Part shown: positions 43,001 through 50,402 of the stretch, piece by piece
How the letters are laid out: each line of letters opens with the position of its first letter
Position numbering within the stretch: the stretch's first letter is position 1
NCBI RefSeq assembly: GCF_017874615.1
Contig: NZ_JAGIKV010000016.1
Coordinates: 97,107-161,106 of the forward strand
Direction of reading: 5' to 3'
Source of the DNA: Paenibacillus xylanexedens
GTDB taxonomy: Bacteria > Bacillota > Bacilli > Paenibacillales > Paenibacillaceae
Length of the DNA stretch: 64,000 nt
Position numbers and translations under genes: made by a program
Notes under the pieces: generated by a model
Databases searched by the model: none
What the model was told of the DNA's origin: nothing
The model's input: only the letters and a program-made list of their open reading frames with translations

Positions 43001-44251
43001 ATGAGCAGAGAAAACGAACCAGTGCAACACACCTCTGAGATGAGGGATGATAGAGAAGAACGTGATATGAAAGCTCCGGGAGAGCTGGTCACTGAGATGT
43101 GGGATGTACGCGTCTTGGTGAGCGCTGAGAACGATCACGGATTGGGTAATATTGAAATGTTGGATGTGAAAAAGGGGAGCGCCGATCAACAGGCGCTCGC
43201 CGACTTGCAGGCTGCCGCAGCCTGCATTCGTCAAGGTCAGACGGTGGCCTTTCCGACCGAGACGGTCTATGGCTTGGGTGCTGATGCGCGTAGCACAGCA
43301 GCCGTGGAGGCTGTATTTGTCGCTAAAGGCCGACCTTCCGACAATCCACTGATTGTGCATATCGCGCACCGTGACCAGTTGGATGCGCTGGTCACGGAAG
43401 TGAATGAAACGGCGGAAGCGCTGATGGCGGCCTTCTGGCCGGGACCATTGACGCTGGTGTTGCCGGTTAGGCTGGGGGCGGTGTCCCCACGTGTCACCGC
43501 CGGACTGGACACGGTGGCCGTGCGCATGCCGGACCACCCGGTGGCCTTGCAGTTGATCGCGGCGGCGGCATGCCCTGTGGCTGCGCCAAGCGCCAACCGC
43601 TCCGGGCGGCCAAGCCCAACACTCGCGTCTCATGTACGCGAGGATCTGGATGGCCGCATCGGCGGCATCGTGGACGGCGGCCCCACCGGGGTGGGCGTCG
43701 AGTCCACGGTTGTGCAGGTCGGTGACGACGGTACCGTCACCATCCTGCGCCCTGGCGGCATTACGGCGGAACAACTGTCCGCCGTTGCCGCCCGTGTCGC
43801 CACGGACCCCGCGCTACTCGCGGAGGGGGCCGATGGCGTGGGCAGCCCGGCGCCGCGCTCGCCGGGCATGAAGTACACGCACTACGCACCCGCAGGGGCG
43901 CTGTGCGTGGTGGAGGGGCCGCCCGCAGCGGTGGCGGCCTGGATCAGCGCCGCCCTCGCAGAGGCGGCGCAGCGCGGAGAGCGCACCGCTGTGCTGGCGT
44001 TCGCCGAGCACGCGGAGCAGTACCGCGCCGATGCCGTGTTCTCGCTGGGTGACGCCAGCGAGCTGGAAGAAGCAGCGCGCCGGCTATACGCCGCGCTGCG
44101 CAGCTGCGATGAGCAAGGCGCCACATATATTGTGGCTGAAGCCTGCTCACGCGAAGGTCTGGGAGCAGCCGTCATGAATCGGCTGCTCAAGGCGGCGGGT
44201 AACCAACTCATACAAGTTGGCAACCGGCAATCTCCGATGCTTAAAGACTGA
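43001..44251 (+). CDS. sua5: L-threonylcarbamoyladenylate synthase (Sua5/YwlC)
   Basis: The enzyme makes threonylcarbamoyl-AMP from threonine, bicarbonate and ATP for the t6A37 modification of tRNAs. The Sua5-YciO-YrdC domain has P-T-E-T-V-Y-G-L-G-A-D-A, K-G-R-P-S-D-N-P-L-I-V-H, A-P-S-A-N-R-S-G-R-P-S-P-T and G-V-E-S-T-V-V-Q-V; a C-terminal Sua5 domain follows. At 416 residues it is about 70 longer than usual, with an extra charged N-terminus that may mean a later real start. A TATAAT at 42938 may be its -10. The 3' half is very GC-rich, in sharp contrast to the AT-rich gene that follows 45 bases later. Confidence 0.92.
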   Translation: MSRENEPVQHTSEMRDDREERDMKAPGELVTEMWDVRVLVSAENDHGLGNIEMLDVKKGSADQQALADLQAAAACIRQGQTVAFPTETVYGLGADARSTAAVEAVFVAKGRPSDNPLIVHIAHRDQLDALVTEVNETAEALMAAFWPGPLTLVLPVRLGAVSPRVTAGLDTVAVRMPDHPVALQLIAAAACPVAAPSANRSGRPSPTLASHVREDLDGRIGGIVDGGPTGVGVESTVVQVGDDGTVTILRPGGITAEQLSAVAARVATDPALLAEGADGVGSPAPRSPGMKYTHYAPAGALCVVEGPPAAVAAWISAALAEAAQRGERTAVLAFAEHAEQYRADAVFSLGDASELEEAARRLYAALRSCDEQGATYIVAEACSREGLGAAVMNRLLKAAGNQLIQVGNRQSPMLKD

Positions 44252-44296
44252 TTCATTCTGGAACTATGGGTCTATGGTCTAAGGGAAGGGTGATTA

Positions 44297-45247
44297 GTGG
44301 TGGATTCCATCGTGAGTTCAGGTTTGAGAAAATATGGTGAATATATTTTAGATGATTTTCATATTGCTGATGTTATTATACCGCAGTCCAGGACGACACA
44401 AATACAAGCTTCAACACCTTCTTCTTTAGGTGTACTAAGGAAGTTTAATATACATCATGATAAATCAGGGCTTCTGTATGTGAAATCTGGATACAGCAGA
44501 GGTACATTCTTCTCCATAGATCAACCTATGTCAGAAAAGATAGCGTGTGAGATAGGTGAGTTGTTAGGTTTTAATGTGGTTCATTATAAACTTTGGATTG
44601 TCGATATACATTTGTTTCTCTCAGAAGAAGAGGTCGAGCAATTATCTGAAAGGCAAAAAGGACAATATCGAGGCAAATCTTTTGAAAGACTTCTCGCAGA
44701 TCAGAACAAAGTTCTGGTAAGCGTTAGTCAGTCTTTTAAGCTTCCGCATCAGGAATTTGCTAGCTGTGATGTAATTACAGGCAAAAAGGGAAAAGAGTTA
44801 TATAAGGAACTAACGGTAGAAGGTCTGGATGGCGGTAAGAAAAATATAGATCAGATGATTATATTTGATTACATTATTCATAACACAGATCGGCATAAGA
44901 AAAATTTTGGGTTCATAGTGGATAGAAAAGAAAAAAAGTTTTCTTTTGCACCCTTGTTTGATCATGGTCTAGCTTTCTGTTCTGAGTTTAGTGACTCTGA
45001 TATCGTGAACGAAGATCAAGAAATTTTAGGGTTTTCTATTGGCAAGCCTTTTACCAGTTTAAGCGGAGCTTTGGATTTGGTGGATAAAGATAACTTAGAG
45101 GGAATAAATCTTAATATTTCGATTGAAGAGGTTGTTGCTGTAATTGAAAGATATGCACCGTTGATGTCTGTAGAAAGAATAGAATTTATTAAACAGTTTG
45201 TCGCTAGGAGGTATAAACATGTCCAACGTTTATTTTCTCAGATATAA
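44297..45247 (+). CDS. HipA-like Ser/Thr kinase (stand-alone kinase subunit)
   Basis: A 316-residue protein with the HipA-type kinase core. It has a candidate ATP lysine in L-Y-V-K-S-G (K63), a helix with E-I-G-E-L-L-G, the catalytic loop D-Y-I-I-H-N-T-D-R-H-x2-N (D198, N203), and F-A-P-L-F-D-H-G (D222) as the metal-binding DFG equivalent. It lacks the usual HipA N-terminal subdomain, and no HipB-type helix-turn-helix gene is nearby. A GTG start at 44297 follows AAGGGAAGGG; a second GTG is at 44300. It is strongly AT-rich in a GC-rich neighbourhood, pointing to transfer. It overlaps the next gene by 29 bases, so the two form a pair. Toxin activity and targets are unknown. Confidence 0.8.
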   Translation: MVDSIVSSGLRKYGEYILDDFHIADVIIPQSRTTQIQASTPSSLGVLRKFNIHHDKSGLLYVKSGYSRGTFFSIDQPMSEKIACEIGELLGFNVVHYKLWIVDIHLFLSEEEVEQLSERQKGQYRGKSFERLLADQNKVLVSVSQSFKLPHQEFASCDVITGKKGKELYKELTVEGLDGGKKNIDQMIIFDYIIHNTDRHKKNFGFIVDRKEKKFSFAPLFDHGLAFCSEFSDSDIVNEDQEILGFSIGKPFTSLSGALDLVDKDNLEGINLNISIEEVVAVIERYAPLMSVERIEFIKQFVARRYKHVQRLFSQI

Positions 45248-45722
45248 AAATATTATTATTGGAGAATTTTCATTGGATGGGCAAAAATATACGCCAACAG
45301 TGGAAGCTGAAAAATTGGGAGATGCGGGGTACCCCTTCGGACTGTATAAGCTCATCCACGCTAGTTCGGGAGAACTCTATATTGACAGGGATAAACAACC
45401 AAGCCAAGAAGACATAAAACTCTGGCTAAGTGACCGTGTTTTCCCTAAGGAACGTCAAGGAGCGAATCAAATACTTGAATCGCTGGGCTTGACCACGTAT
45501 GATTCTTGGGAAATTGCGAAGAAGACAAATGCTATAAGTCTAAACGATTTTTATTGGATGAGTAACAGGATGGAAGATTCTTTTGAAAATATTAATGTTT
45601 ATCATGCTAGTGTTGAGCATTTTAATAGTTTGGCTGCGCAGTCTACACTACAAGACCCAATAAAGAAGACCAAAGATTTTGAAGATTTTGAAGAACCTAG
45701 GGAAGAACTAGCTACTAAATAG
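45219..45722 (+). CDS. HipA N-terminal-like partner protein of the HipA-like kinase
   Basis: A 167-residue protein starting at the ATG 45219 after a perfect AGGAGG inside the end of the kinase gene. The first 45 residues are beta-rich (V-Y-F-L-R-Y-K-N-I-I-I-G-E-F), followed by a helical part with R-V-F-P-K-E-R-Q-G-A-N-Q-I-L-E-S-L-G-L and S-L-N-D-F-Y-W-M ... F-E-N-I-N-V-Y. Similar S-L-x-D-x-Y-W ... W-x-x-V-N-L blocks are, in my memory, found in the N-terminal part of some one-chain HipA-like proteins of Clostridia. It is acidic at the C-terminus and has no helix-turn-helix. It may hold the kinase inactive, like HipS in HipBST systems, but this is inference. Confidence 0.7.
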   Translation: MSNVYFLRYKNIIIGEFSLDGQKYTPTVEAEKLGDAGYPFGLYKLIHASSGELYIDRDKQPSQEDIKLWLSDRVFPKERQGANQILESLGLTTYDSWEIAKKTNAISLNDFYWMSNRMEDSFENINVYHASVEHFNSLAAQSTLQDPIKKTKDFEDFEEPREELATK

Positions 45723-45871
45723 GTTGAGTGAATACGTATTTTACAAGCAGTAAATCAGTTTGAATGATTTATTAGGAATAGATTTTATGTTGTTCTAAAA
45801 TGCCTTTCATCGGTCATGTTTAGGTCCTTGTCCGCATATCGTGTACAAGAACCTTTACGTGACTTGGGGGT

Positions 45872-46438
45872 ATGGGGATGTGGGATGTGTCTGCCCATGT
45901 AGGGCAGTTGGTAACCATTTTGATCATGGCTGTTGCGCTTGGCCTCGATGCGTTCTCGCTCGGAATCGGAATTGGCATGAAGGGCATTCGACTACGGGAT
46001 GTATTGCGAATCAGCACAGTAACGGCGCTATTTCATATCATCATGCCGCTCATCGGCATGTATATGGGCAAATACGTCAGCTCGTTGCTCGGTGACATTA
46101 CGACCTATGCGGCAGGGGGATTGCTTATCCTGCTGGGTGGTCATATGATTCTGAATGCATTCCGTGAAGGCGATACCAAGCTGGTGGACCACCGTTCCCT
46201 GCTCGGCGTTGTTTTGTTCTCCCTCAGCGTAAGTGTGGATTCGTTCTCCGTTGGCGTTTCCTTAGGGATGTTTAGCAGTGATCTGATCTTAACCGTACTT
46301 GCTTTCGGCGTTTGTGGCGGGGTGATGTCGGTTATGGGTCTGCTATTAGGCCGTCGGGTGAGTCAGAATCTTGGAGATTACGGCGAAGCTATTGGTGGCG
46401 CAATCTTGCTTGCGTTTGGACTTTTGTTTATATTTTAG
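45872..46438 (+). CDS. mntP: Manganese efflux pump MntP (YwlD)
   Basis: A 188-residue inner-membrane protein with six helices, made of two repeated halves: A-L-G-L-D-A-F-S-L-G-I-G-I-G in the first and S-V-S-V-D-S-F-S-V-G-V-S-L-G in the second. The two D-A/S-F-S motifs are the MntP signature and carry the Asp residues needed for Mn(II) export. ATG at 45872 is given; ATG at 45878 has better spacing from GGGGG. No Mn-sensing yybP-ykoY RNA is seen upstream, only an AGGTCCTTGT/ACAAGAACCT hairpin at about 45820-45857. Same gene order as B. subtilis apart from the kinase pair inserted before it. Confidence 0.9.
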   Translation: MGMWDVSAHVGQLVTILIMAVALGLDAFSLGIGIGMKGIRLRDVLRISTVTALFHIIMPLIGMYMGKYVSSLLGDITTYAAGGLLILLGGHMILNAFREGDTKLVDHRSLLGVVLFSLSVSVDSFSVGVSLGMFSSDLILTVLAFGVCGGVMSVMGLLLGRRVSQNLGDYGEAIGGAILLAFGLLFIF

Positions 46439-46496
46439 AATAAAACTTAAGGAATCATATCATTCGCATCATATGTAAAATGGGGAGGCTAACACA

Positions 46497-47075
46497 ATGA
46501 AACATATTTTATTCGTATGTACAGGAAATACGTGCCGCAGCCCCATGGCAGAGGGGCTTTTGCGAAAACTGGCATCGGAGCGCGGCATTCAGGTAGAGGT
46601 TCGCTCCGCAGGTGTGGCAGCAACGTCGGGGATGCCGATCTCCCGACATGCTGAAGCGGTTTTGAGAGATCATAACGTTGAAGGTCCACCTCATTCCACA
46701 CAGCTTAGCTCTAACCTGGTAGGCTGGGCCGATCTGGTTCTTACATTAACACGGAGTCATAAGCAGCATGTCATGCAGGTTTTTCCCGATTCAGTCCACA
46801 AAACCTATACGTTGAAAGAGTATGTGGAGGACGACGAGCAGGTATTAAGAGATGTTCAGGAATTGGACAGCCTGTTTGCAACGCTTGAGATGAAACGTGC
46901 CCTTGGGCAAGAGATCCTGGCATCGGAGCGTGAGCGAGCCATCGAGATTAGACAACGGATTCCAAGTTTCGACATTTCTGATCCGTTTGGTGGCAGCCGT
47001 GATGATTACAATATAGCTGCGGCCGAGATTCGGACGGCACTGGATCGGCTTTTGGATAAGCTGGGAAAATTCTGA
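46497..47075 (+). CDS. ywlE: Low-molecular-weight phosphatase, probable protein-arginine phosphatase YwlE
   Basis: A 192-residue member of the low-molecular-weight protein phosphatase family. The P-loop is C-T-G-N-T-C-R-S with catalytic Cys8 and Arg14; the Thr at 12 matches the residue that gives B. subtilis YwlE its phosphoarginine preference. The general acid is probably the Asp in D-P-F-G-G-S. It would counter the arginine kinase McsB, which marks proteins for ClpCP. It is about 40 residues longer than YwlE, with a charged helical insertion at about 110-155. GGGGAGG is the ribosome binding site. Confidence 0.9.
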   Translation: MKHILFVCTGNTCRSPMAEGLLRKLASERGIQVEVRSAGVAATSGMPISRHAEAVLRDHNVEGPPHSTQLSSNLVGWADLVLTLTRSHKQHVMQVFPDSVHKTYTLKEYVEDDEQVLRDVQELDSLFATLEMKRALGQEILASERERAIEIRQRIPSFDISDPFGGSRDDYNIAAAEIRTALDRLLDKLGKF

Positions 47076-47123
47076 TCCTGCGGGGCAGGTTATAGAAATA
47101 GGACATGTGATGTAAATTAACCG

Positions 47124-47152
47124 TTGATTTTAGCCGCCGGTTGTTTTATGAT
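47124..47152 (+). promoter_or_regulatory. Promoter of the ZTP riboswitch-ywlG-glyA transcript
   Basis: TTGATT (47124-47129) and TATGAT (47147-47152) with a 17-base spacer. Transcription would start near 47159, just ahead of the riboswitch. Confidence 0.7.
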
Positions 47153-47159
47153 GAAGGGG

Positions 47160-47281
47160 AAAACAGGGATCCGGTGTAACTGGCGACGAAGTGGGCATAA
47201 CCACGATGGAGCACCGGAACAAACGGCCGGTCGCCTGGGCAAAAGAGCAATTCTGCGTTACCCGCAGACTGCTCTTTTTTT
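47160..47281 (+). ncRNA. ZTP (pfl) riboswitch with terminator expression platform
   Basis: The sequence contains the conserved pfl pieces in order: AACTGGCGAC, then GTGGGCATAACCAC, then GGAGCACCGG, and finally GCCTGGGCA at about 47233-47241. These match the ZTP riboswitch core, in which the two halves join by a pseudoknot. Directly after it comes a strong terminator: AGAGCA-TTCTGCG with CGCAGA-TGCTCT and seven T (47244-47281). ZTP/ZMP, the alarmone of low 10-formyl-tetrahydrofolate, should favour read-through. The downstream gene glyA, which makes one-carbon units, is a classical target. A protein frame over the region is spurious. Confidence 0.9.
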
Positions 47282-47388
47282 CGTCTTTCATCTGATTATT
47301 CGCTATAATAGTACCTGAGATGCCGTGCAAGAATACGAAGGACAGCCAAGAGACAGCGGGCATGATTTTATCGGGAGGCGATGATAGG

Positions 47389-47982
47389 ATGATTATAGAG
47401 TTAGATTCGGAACAACCCGGATTGCAGGAACAGACCGCGTCTATTCTGCATGAACTGGCGCTTGCCGGACAGCTTGGGCCTGGACAGATCGTTGTGATCG
47501 GTACAAGCACAAGTGAAGTCGCAGGCGCTCGGATTGGTACGAGTGGTGCCATTGAAGTGGCGCAGCAGCTTCTTGCGGGTATACGCGAGGTGCAGGAGGA
47601 ATTCGGTTTTGACACGGTATTCCAATGTTGTGAGCATCTGAACCGTGCGCTGGTAATGGAACGTTCTGTGCTTACTCGACTTGGATTGACCGAGGTTGGT
47701 GCAGTACCCGTGCCCAAGGCCGGAGGTTCAATGGCATCCGCAGCATATCGTTCGCTGACCGATCCATGCCTGGCTGAACATGTGCAGGCCCATGCGGGCC
47801 TGGATATTGGGGAGACGATGATTGGGATGCATCTTCGGCATGTAGCCGTACCCTATCGTACAGCGCTTCGCTATGTTGGAGATGCACGTGTGACCACAGC
47901 GTTGACCCGTCCGAAGTTGATTGGCGGCGAACGCGCGGTTTATCGTATGGAAGAACAACCAGATTCGACATTTTGTGACTAA
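47389..47982 (+). CDS. ywlG: YwlG family protein (UPF0340, TIGR01440)
   Basis: A 197-residue conserved protein of unknown function found next to glyA in Bacilli. The start M-I-I-E-L is chosen because GGGAGG lies 10 bases upstream; in-frame codons at 47320 and 47362 are alternatives. Recognisable family blocks are V-I-G-T-S-T-S-E-V-A-G-x-R-I-G-T-S-G, F-Q-C-C-E-H-L-N-R-A-L-V, P-K-A-G-G-S-M-A-S-A and D-I-G-E-T-M-I-G-M-H. It lies under ZTP riboswitch control with glyA, so a role linked to folate or serine/glycine metabolism is plausible. In B. subtilis rpiB lies before it; here rpiB is absent from this spot. Confidence 0.9.
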   Translation: MIIELDSEQPGLQEQTASILHELALAGQLGPGQIVVIGTSTSEVAGARIGTSGAIEVAQQLLAGIREVQEEFGFDTVFQCCEHLNRALVMERSVLTRLGLTEVGAVPVPKAGGSMASAAYRSLTDPCLAEHVQAHAGLDIGETMIGMHLRHVAVPYRTALRYVGDARVTTALTRPKLIGGERAVYRMEEQPDSTFCD

Positions 47983-48023
47983 CATATTCAACCTACTTCA
48001 CTATACTTGGGAGGAATTTAATC

Positions 48024-49271
48024 ATGGAACAATTGCGCAAGAATGACCCGGCAGTACTGGAAGCGATGAATCTTGAACTGAAACGTCAACAGAACAACAT
48101 CGAACTGATTGCATCCGAGAACATCGTAAGTGAAGCAGTAATCGAAGCAATGGGATCTGTTCTGACCAACAAGTATGCTGAAGGATATCCAGGTAAACGT
48201 TACTATGGCGGTTGTGAGCATGTAGACATCGTTGAAGATATCGCACGTGATCGTGCAAAAGAATTGTTCGGAGCAGAACACGTGAATGTTCAACCTCACT
48301 CCGGTGCACAAGCAAACATGGCAGTTTATCTTGCAGCGTTGAAACCTGGTGATACTGTACTTGGTATGAACCTTGCCCATGGTGGACACCTCACACACGG
48401 TAGCCCGGTTAACGCATCCGGTTTGCTGTACAACTTTGTAGCATACGGCGTACAGGAAGATACATTCCTGATTGATTATGATGAAGTACGCAAAGCGGCT
48501 TTCAAACACCGCCCTCGTCTGATCGTTGCAGGTGCAAGTGCATATCCGCGTACCATTGATTTTGAAAAGCTGGCTTCCATCGCCAATGATGTAGGCGCTT
48601 TGTTCATGGTGGACATGGCTCACATCGCAGGACTGGTTGCTGCTGGTTTGCATCCAAACCCGGTTCCACATGCGCATTTCGTAACAACAACTACACACAA
48701 AACGCTGCGTGGACCTCGTGGTGGTATGATTCTGTGCCGCAAAGCATGGGCAGCAGCGATTGATAAAGCCGTATTTCCTGGTTCCCAAGGTGGACCTCTG
48801 ATGCACGTGATCGCTTCCAAAGCGGTAGCATTCGGTGAAGCTTTGCAACCATCTTTCAAAACGTATGCAGAGAATGTCGTGAAAAACGCACAGGTTCTGG
48901 CTGAAACACTGATCGCTGAAGGATTGAACATCGTATCCGGTGGTACAGATAACCACTTGATGCTTATCGACACACGCAGTGTGAACATCACTGGTAAGGA
49001 AGCTGAGCATGTGCTCGATTCCATCGGCATTACCGTGAACAAAAATGCAATTCCATTCGACCCTACAAGCCCGTTTGTAACGAGTGGTATTCGAATTGGT
49101 ACACCTGCTGCAACTTCCCGTGGCATGAACGAAGAAGCGATGGTTGCTATTGGTAAGATCATTGCTAAAACGCTGAAAAATCCAAAAGATACGGCGAAGC
49201 TGGATGAAGCTCGTGCAGAAGTGACTGCACTGACAGACCAATTCCCGCTCTATACAGATCTTAAATACTAA
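48024..49271 (+). CDS. glyA: Serine hydroxymethyltransferase
   Basis: This PLP enzyme converts serine and tetrahydrofolate to glycine and 5,10-methylene-tetrahydrofolate, the main source of one-carbon units. It is 415 residues long, as usual. The PLP lysine is K226 in T-T-T-H-K-T-L-R-G-P-R-G-G; S-E-N near 31 and the Y-A-E-G-Y-P-G-K-R-Y-Y-G-G block are also present. GGGAGG precedes the ATG. Only 41 bases separate it from ywlG, so the ZTP riboswitch upstream most likely controls both. Confidence 0.97.
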   Translation: MEQLRKNDPAVLEAMNLELKRQQNNIELIASENIVSEAVIEAMGSVLTNKYAEGYPGKRYYGGCEHVDIVEDIARDRAKELFGAEHVNVQPHSGAQANMAVYLAALKPGDTVLGMNLAHGGHLTHGSPVNASGLLYNFVAYGVQEDTFLIDYDEVRKAAFKHRPRLIVAGASAYPRTIDFEKLASIANDVGALFMVDMAHIAGLVAAGLHPNPVPHAHFVTTTTHKTLRGPRGGMILCRKAWAAAIDKAVFPGSQGGPLMHVIASKAVAFGEALQPSFKTYAENVVKNAQVLAETLIAEGLNIVSGGTDNHLMLIDTRSVNITGKEAEHVLDSIGITVNKNAIPFDPTSPFVTSGIRIGTPAATSRGMNEEAMVAIGKIIAKTLKNPKDTAKLDEARAEVTALTDQFPLYTDLKY

Positions 49272-49298
49272 AAAACTTTGCTCATGCTGTTTGTATTT

Positions 49299-49520
49299 GA
49301 GTGTTCTTAATGTACACACGCAGACGGAGCTAACCGAAAGAACCTGAAGAAGCGTAGCGCTCGCCTAAAAGCTTTCTGAAAGAAAGCTGCTTCGGAAGCA
49401 TATGCTATCCCCAGATTTCAACAATTATAATTGGATCAAAGAAATCTGGGGATAACAGCGATCGGAAGGTCATTCGGTTTGCGGAGCACTATTAGTGTTT
49501 ACACGTTTTTGAACATTCTC
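49299..49520. repeat. Long hairpin repeat, family 2, copy C
   Basis: Outer arms GAGTGTTCTTAATGTACAC and GTGTTTACACG ... GAACATTCTC face each other, and AACCGAA/TTCGGTT pair further in. The core CCCCAGATTT ... AAATCTGGGGATAACAGCGATCGGAAGG (read in two parts) matches copies A and B. It carries about 37 extra bases (near 49368-49405) that form small hairpins of their own. It lies between the glyA stop and the glyA terminator. Confidence 0.72.
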
Positions 49521-49540
49521 AACGACATAACAGCAGGAGC

Positions 49541-49579
49541 AAACAGGACCGGAAGACTCATTTTCCGGTCCTGTTTTTT
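49541..49579 (+). terminator. Rho-independent terminator of the ywlG-glyA transcript
   Basis: AAACAGGACCGG pairs with CCGGTCCTGTTT around a 12-base loop, followed by more T. Between it and upp (49580-49734) a TATAAT at 49644-49649 may be the upp -10, without a clear -35. Confidence 0.85.
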
Positions 49580-49734
49580 ATAGGATTCGGTAATCTGTAA
49601 TGATTGGGTGCCCTTTGATGGTGTAATTCGTTGTTGGTGATGATATAATATACAGGATTTATCGAGCCCATGAATGGCGGCTAGGTATATTTGGAAATGC
49701 TTAACATGAAGAACTTACCGGAGGGACAAATTAG

Positions 49735-50364
49735 ATGGGAAAATTAGTAATATGTGATCACCCTTTGATTCAACACAAACTGACGTTTATACGCGACATG
49801 CGTACGAATACGAAAGATTTTCGTGAATTGGTGGATGAAGTAGCAACGTTGATGGCTTATGAGATTACAAGAGATGTTGAACTGGAAACGATTGATGTAC
49901 AGACACCTGTAGCTGCAACACAAGGTAAAGTCATCTCTGGACGTATGCTCGGACTGGTGCCGATTCTGCGTGCAGGACTCGGAATGCTGGATGGCGTTGT
50001 GAAATTGTTGCCAGCGGCAAAAGTTGGACATGTTGGTCTGTTCCGTGACCCGGAAACACTGCAACCGGTAGAATACTACACCAAACTGCCTACAGACGTA
50101 ACAGAGCGTCAATTGATTGTAATTGATCCGATGCTGGCAACGGGTGGTTCGGCAATTGCAGCTATTGACGTGCTCAAAAAACGTGGCTGTACCCAAATCA
50201 AGATGATGAACCTGGTTGCAGCACCGGAAGGCGTAAAAGCTGTGCAGGATGCACATCCCGATGTGGATATCTATGTAGCAGCATTGGACGACCGTCTGGA
50301 TGATCATGGTTATATCGTTCCAGGGCTTGGAGATGCAGGAGACCGTCTATACGGCACTAAATAA
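49735..50364 (+). CDS. upp: Uracil phosphoribosyltransferase
   Basis: The enzyme salvages uracil with PRPP to UMP. The 209-residue protein has the PRPP-binding loop D-P-M-L-A-T-G-G-S-A near 131-140, the R-A-G-L-G-M-L-D-G block, and the uracil-binding ending Y-I-V-P-G-L-G-D-A-G-D-R-L-Y-G-T-K. GGAGGGACAAATTAG precedes the ATG. Gene order with glyA and mnaA follows Bacillus. Salvage here stands opposite to the uracil-degrading cluster at the other end of the window. Confidence 0.96.
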   Translation: MGKLVICDHPLIQHKLTFIRDMRTNTKDFRELVDEVATLMAYEITRDVELETIDVQTPVAATQGKVISGRMLGLVPILRAGLGMLDGVVKLLPAAKVGHVGLFRDPETLQPVEYYTKLPTDVTERQLIVIDPMLATGGSAIAAIDVLKKRGCTQIKMMNLVAAPEGVKAVQDAHPDVDIYVAALDDRLDDHGYIVPGLGDAGDRLYGTK

Positions 50365-50402
50365 GCATATTGCATGCGGAGTAGAAAAGGGGCTTTGCTC
50401 GA

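Noticed and set aside
45751..45771. TAAATCA/TGATTTA hairpin after the HipA-like pair as a terminator
   Set aside because: AT-only short stem with no T-run, likely chance in AT-rich sequence.
47124..47318. Short open frame over the ywlE-ywlG gap
   Set aside because: The region is a promoter plus ZTP riboswitch and terminator; the frame has no ribosome binding site.
48018..49319. Long open frame on the minus strand opposite glyA
   Set aside because: It is a mirror of the strongly biased glyA codons, rich in Cys and His with no recognisable domain or ribosome binding site; glyA itself is certain.
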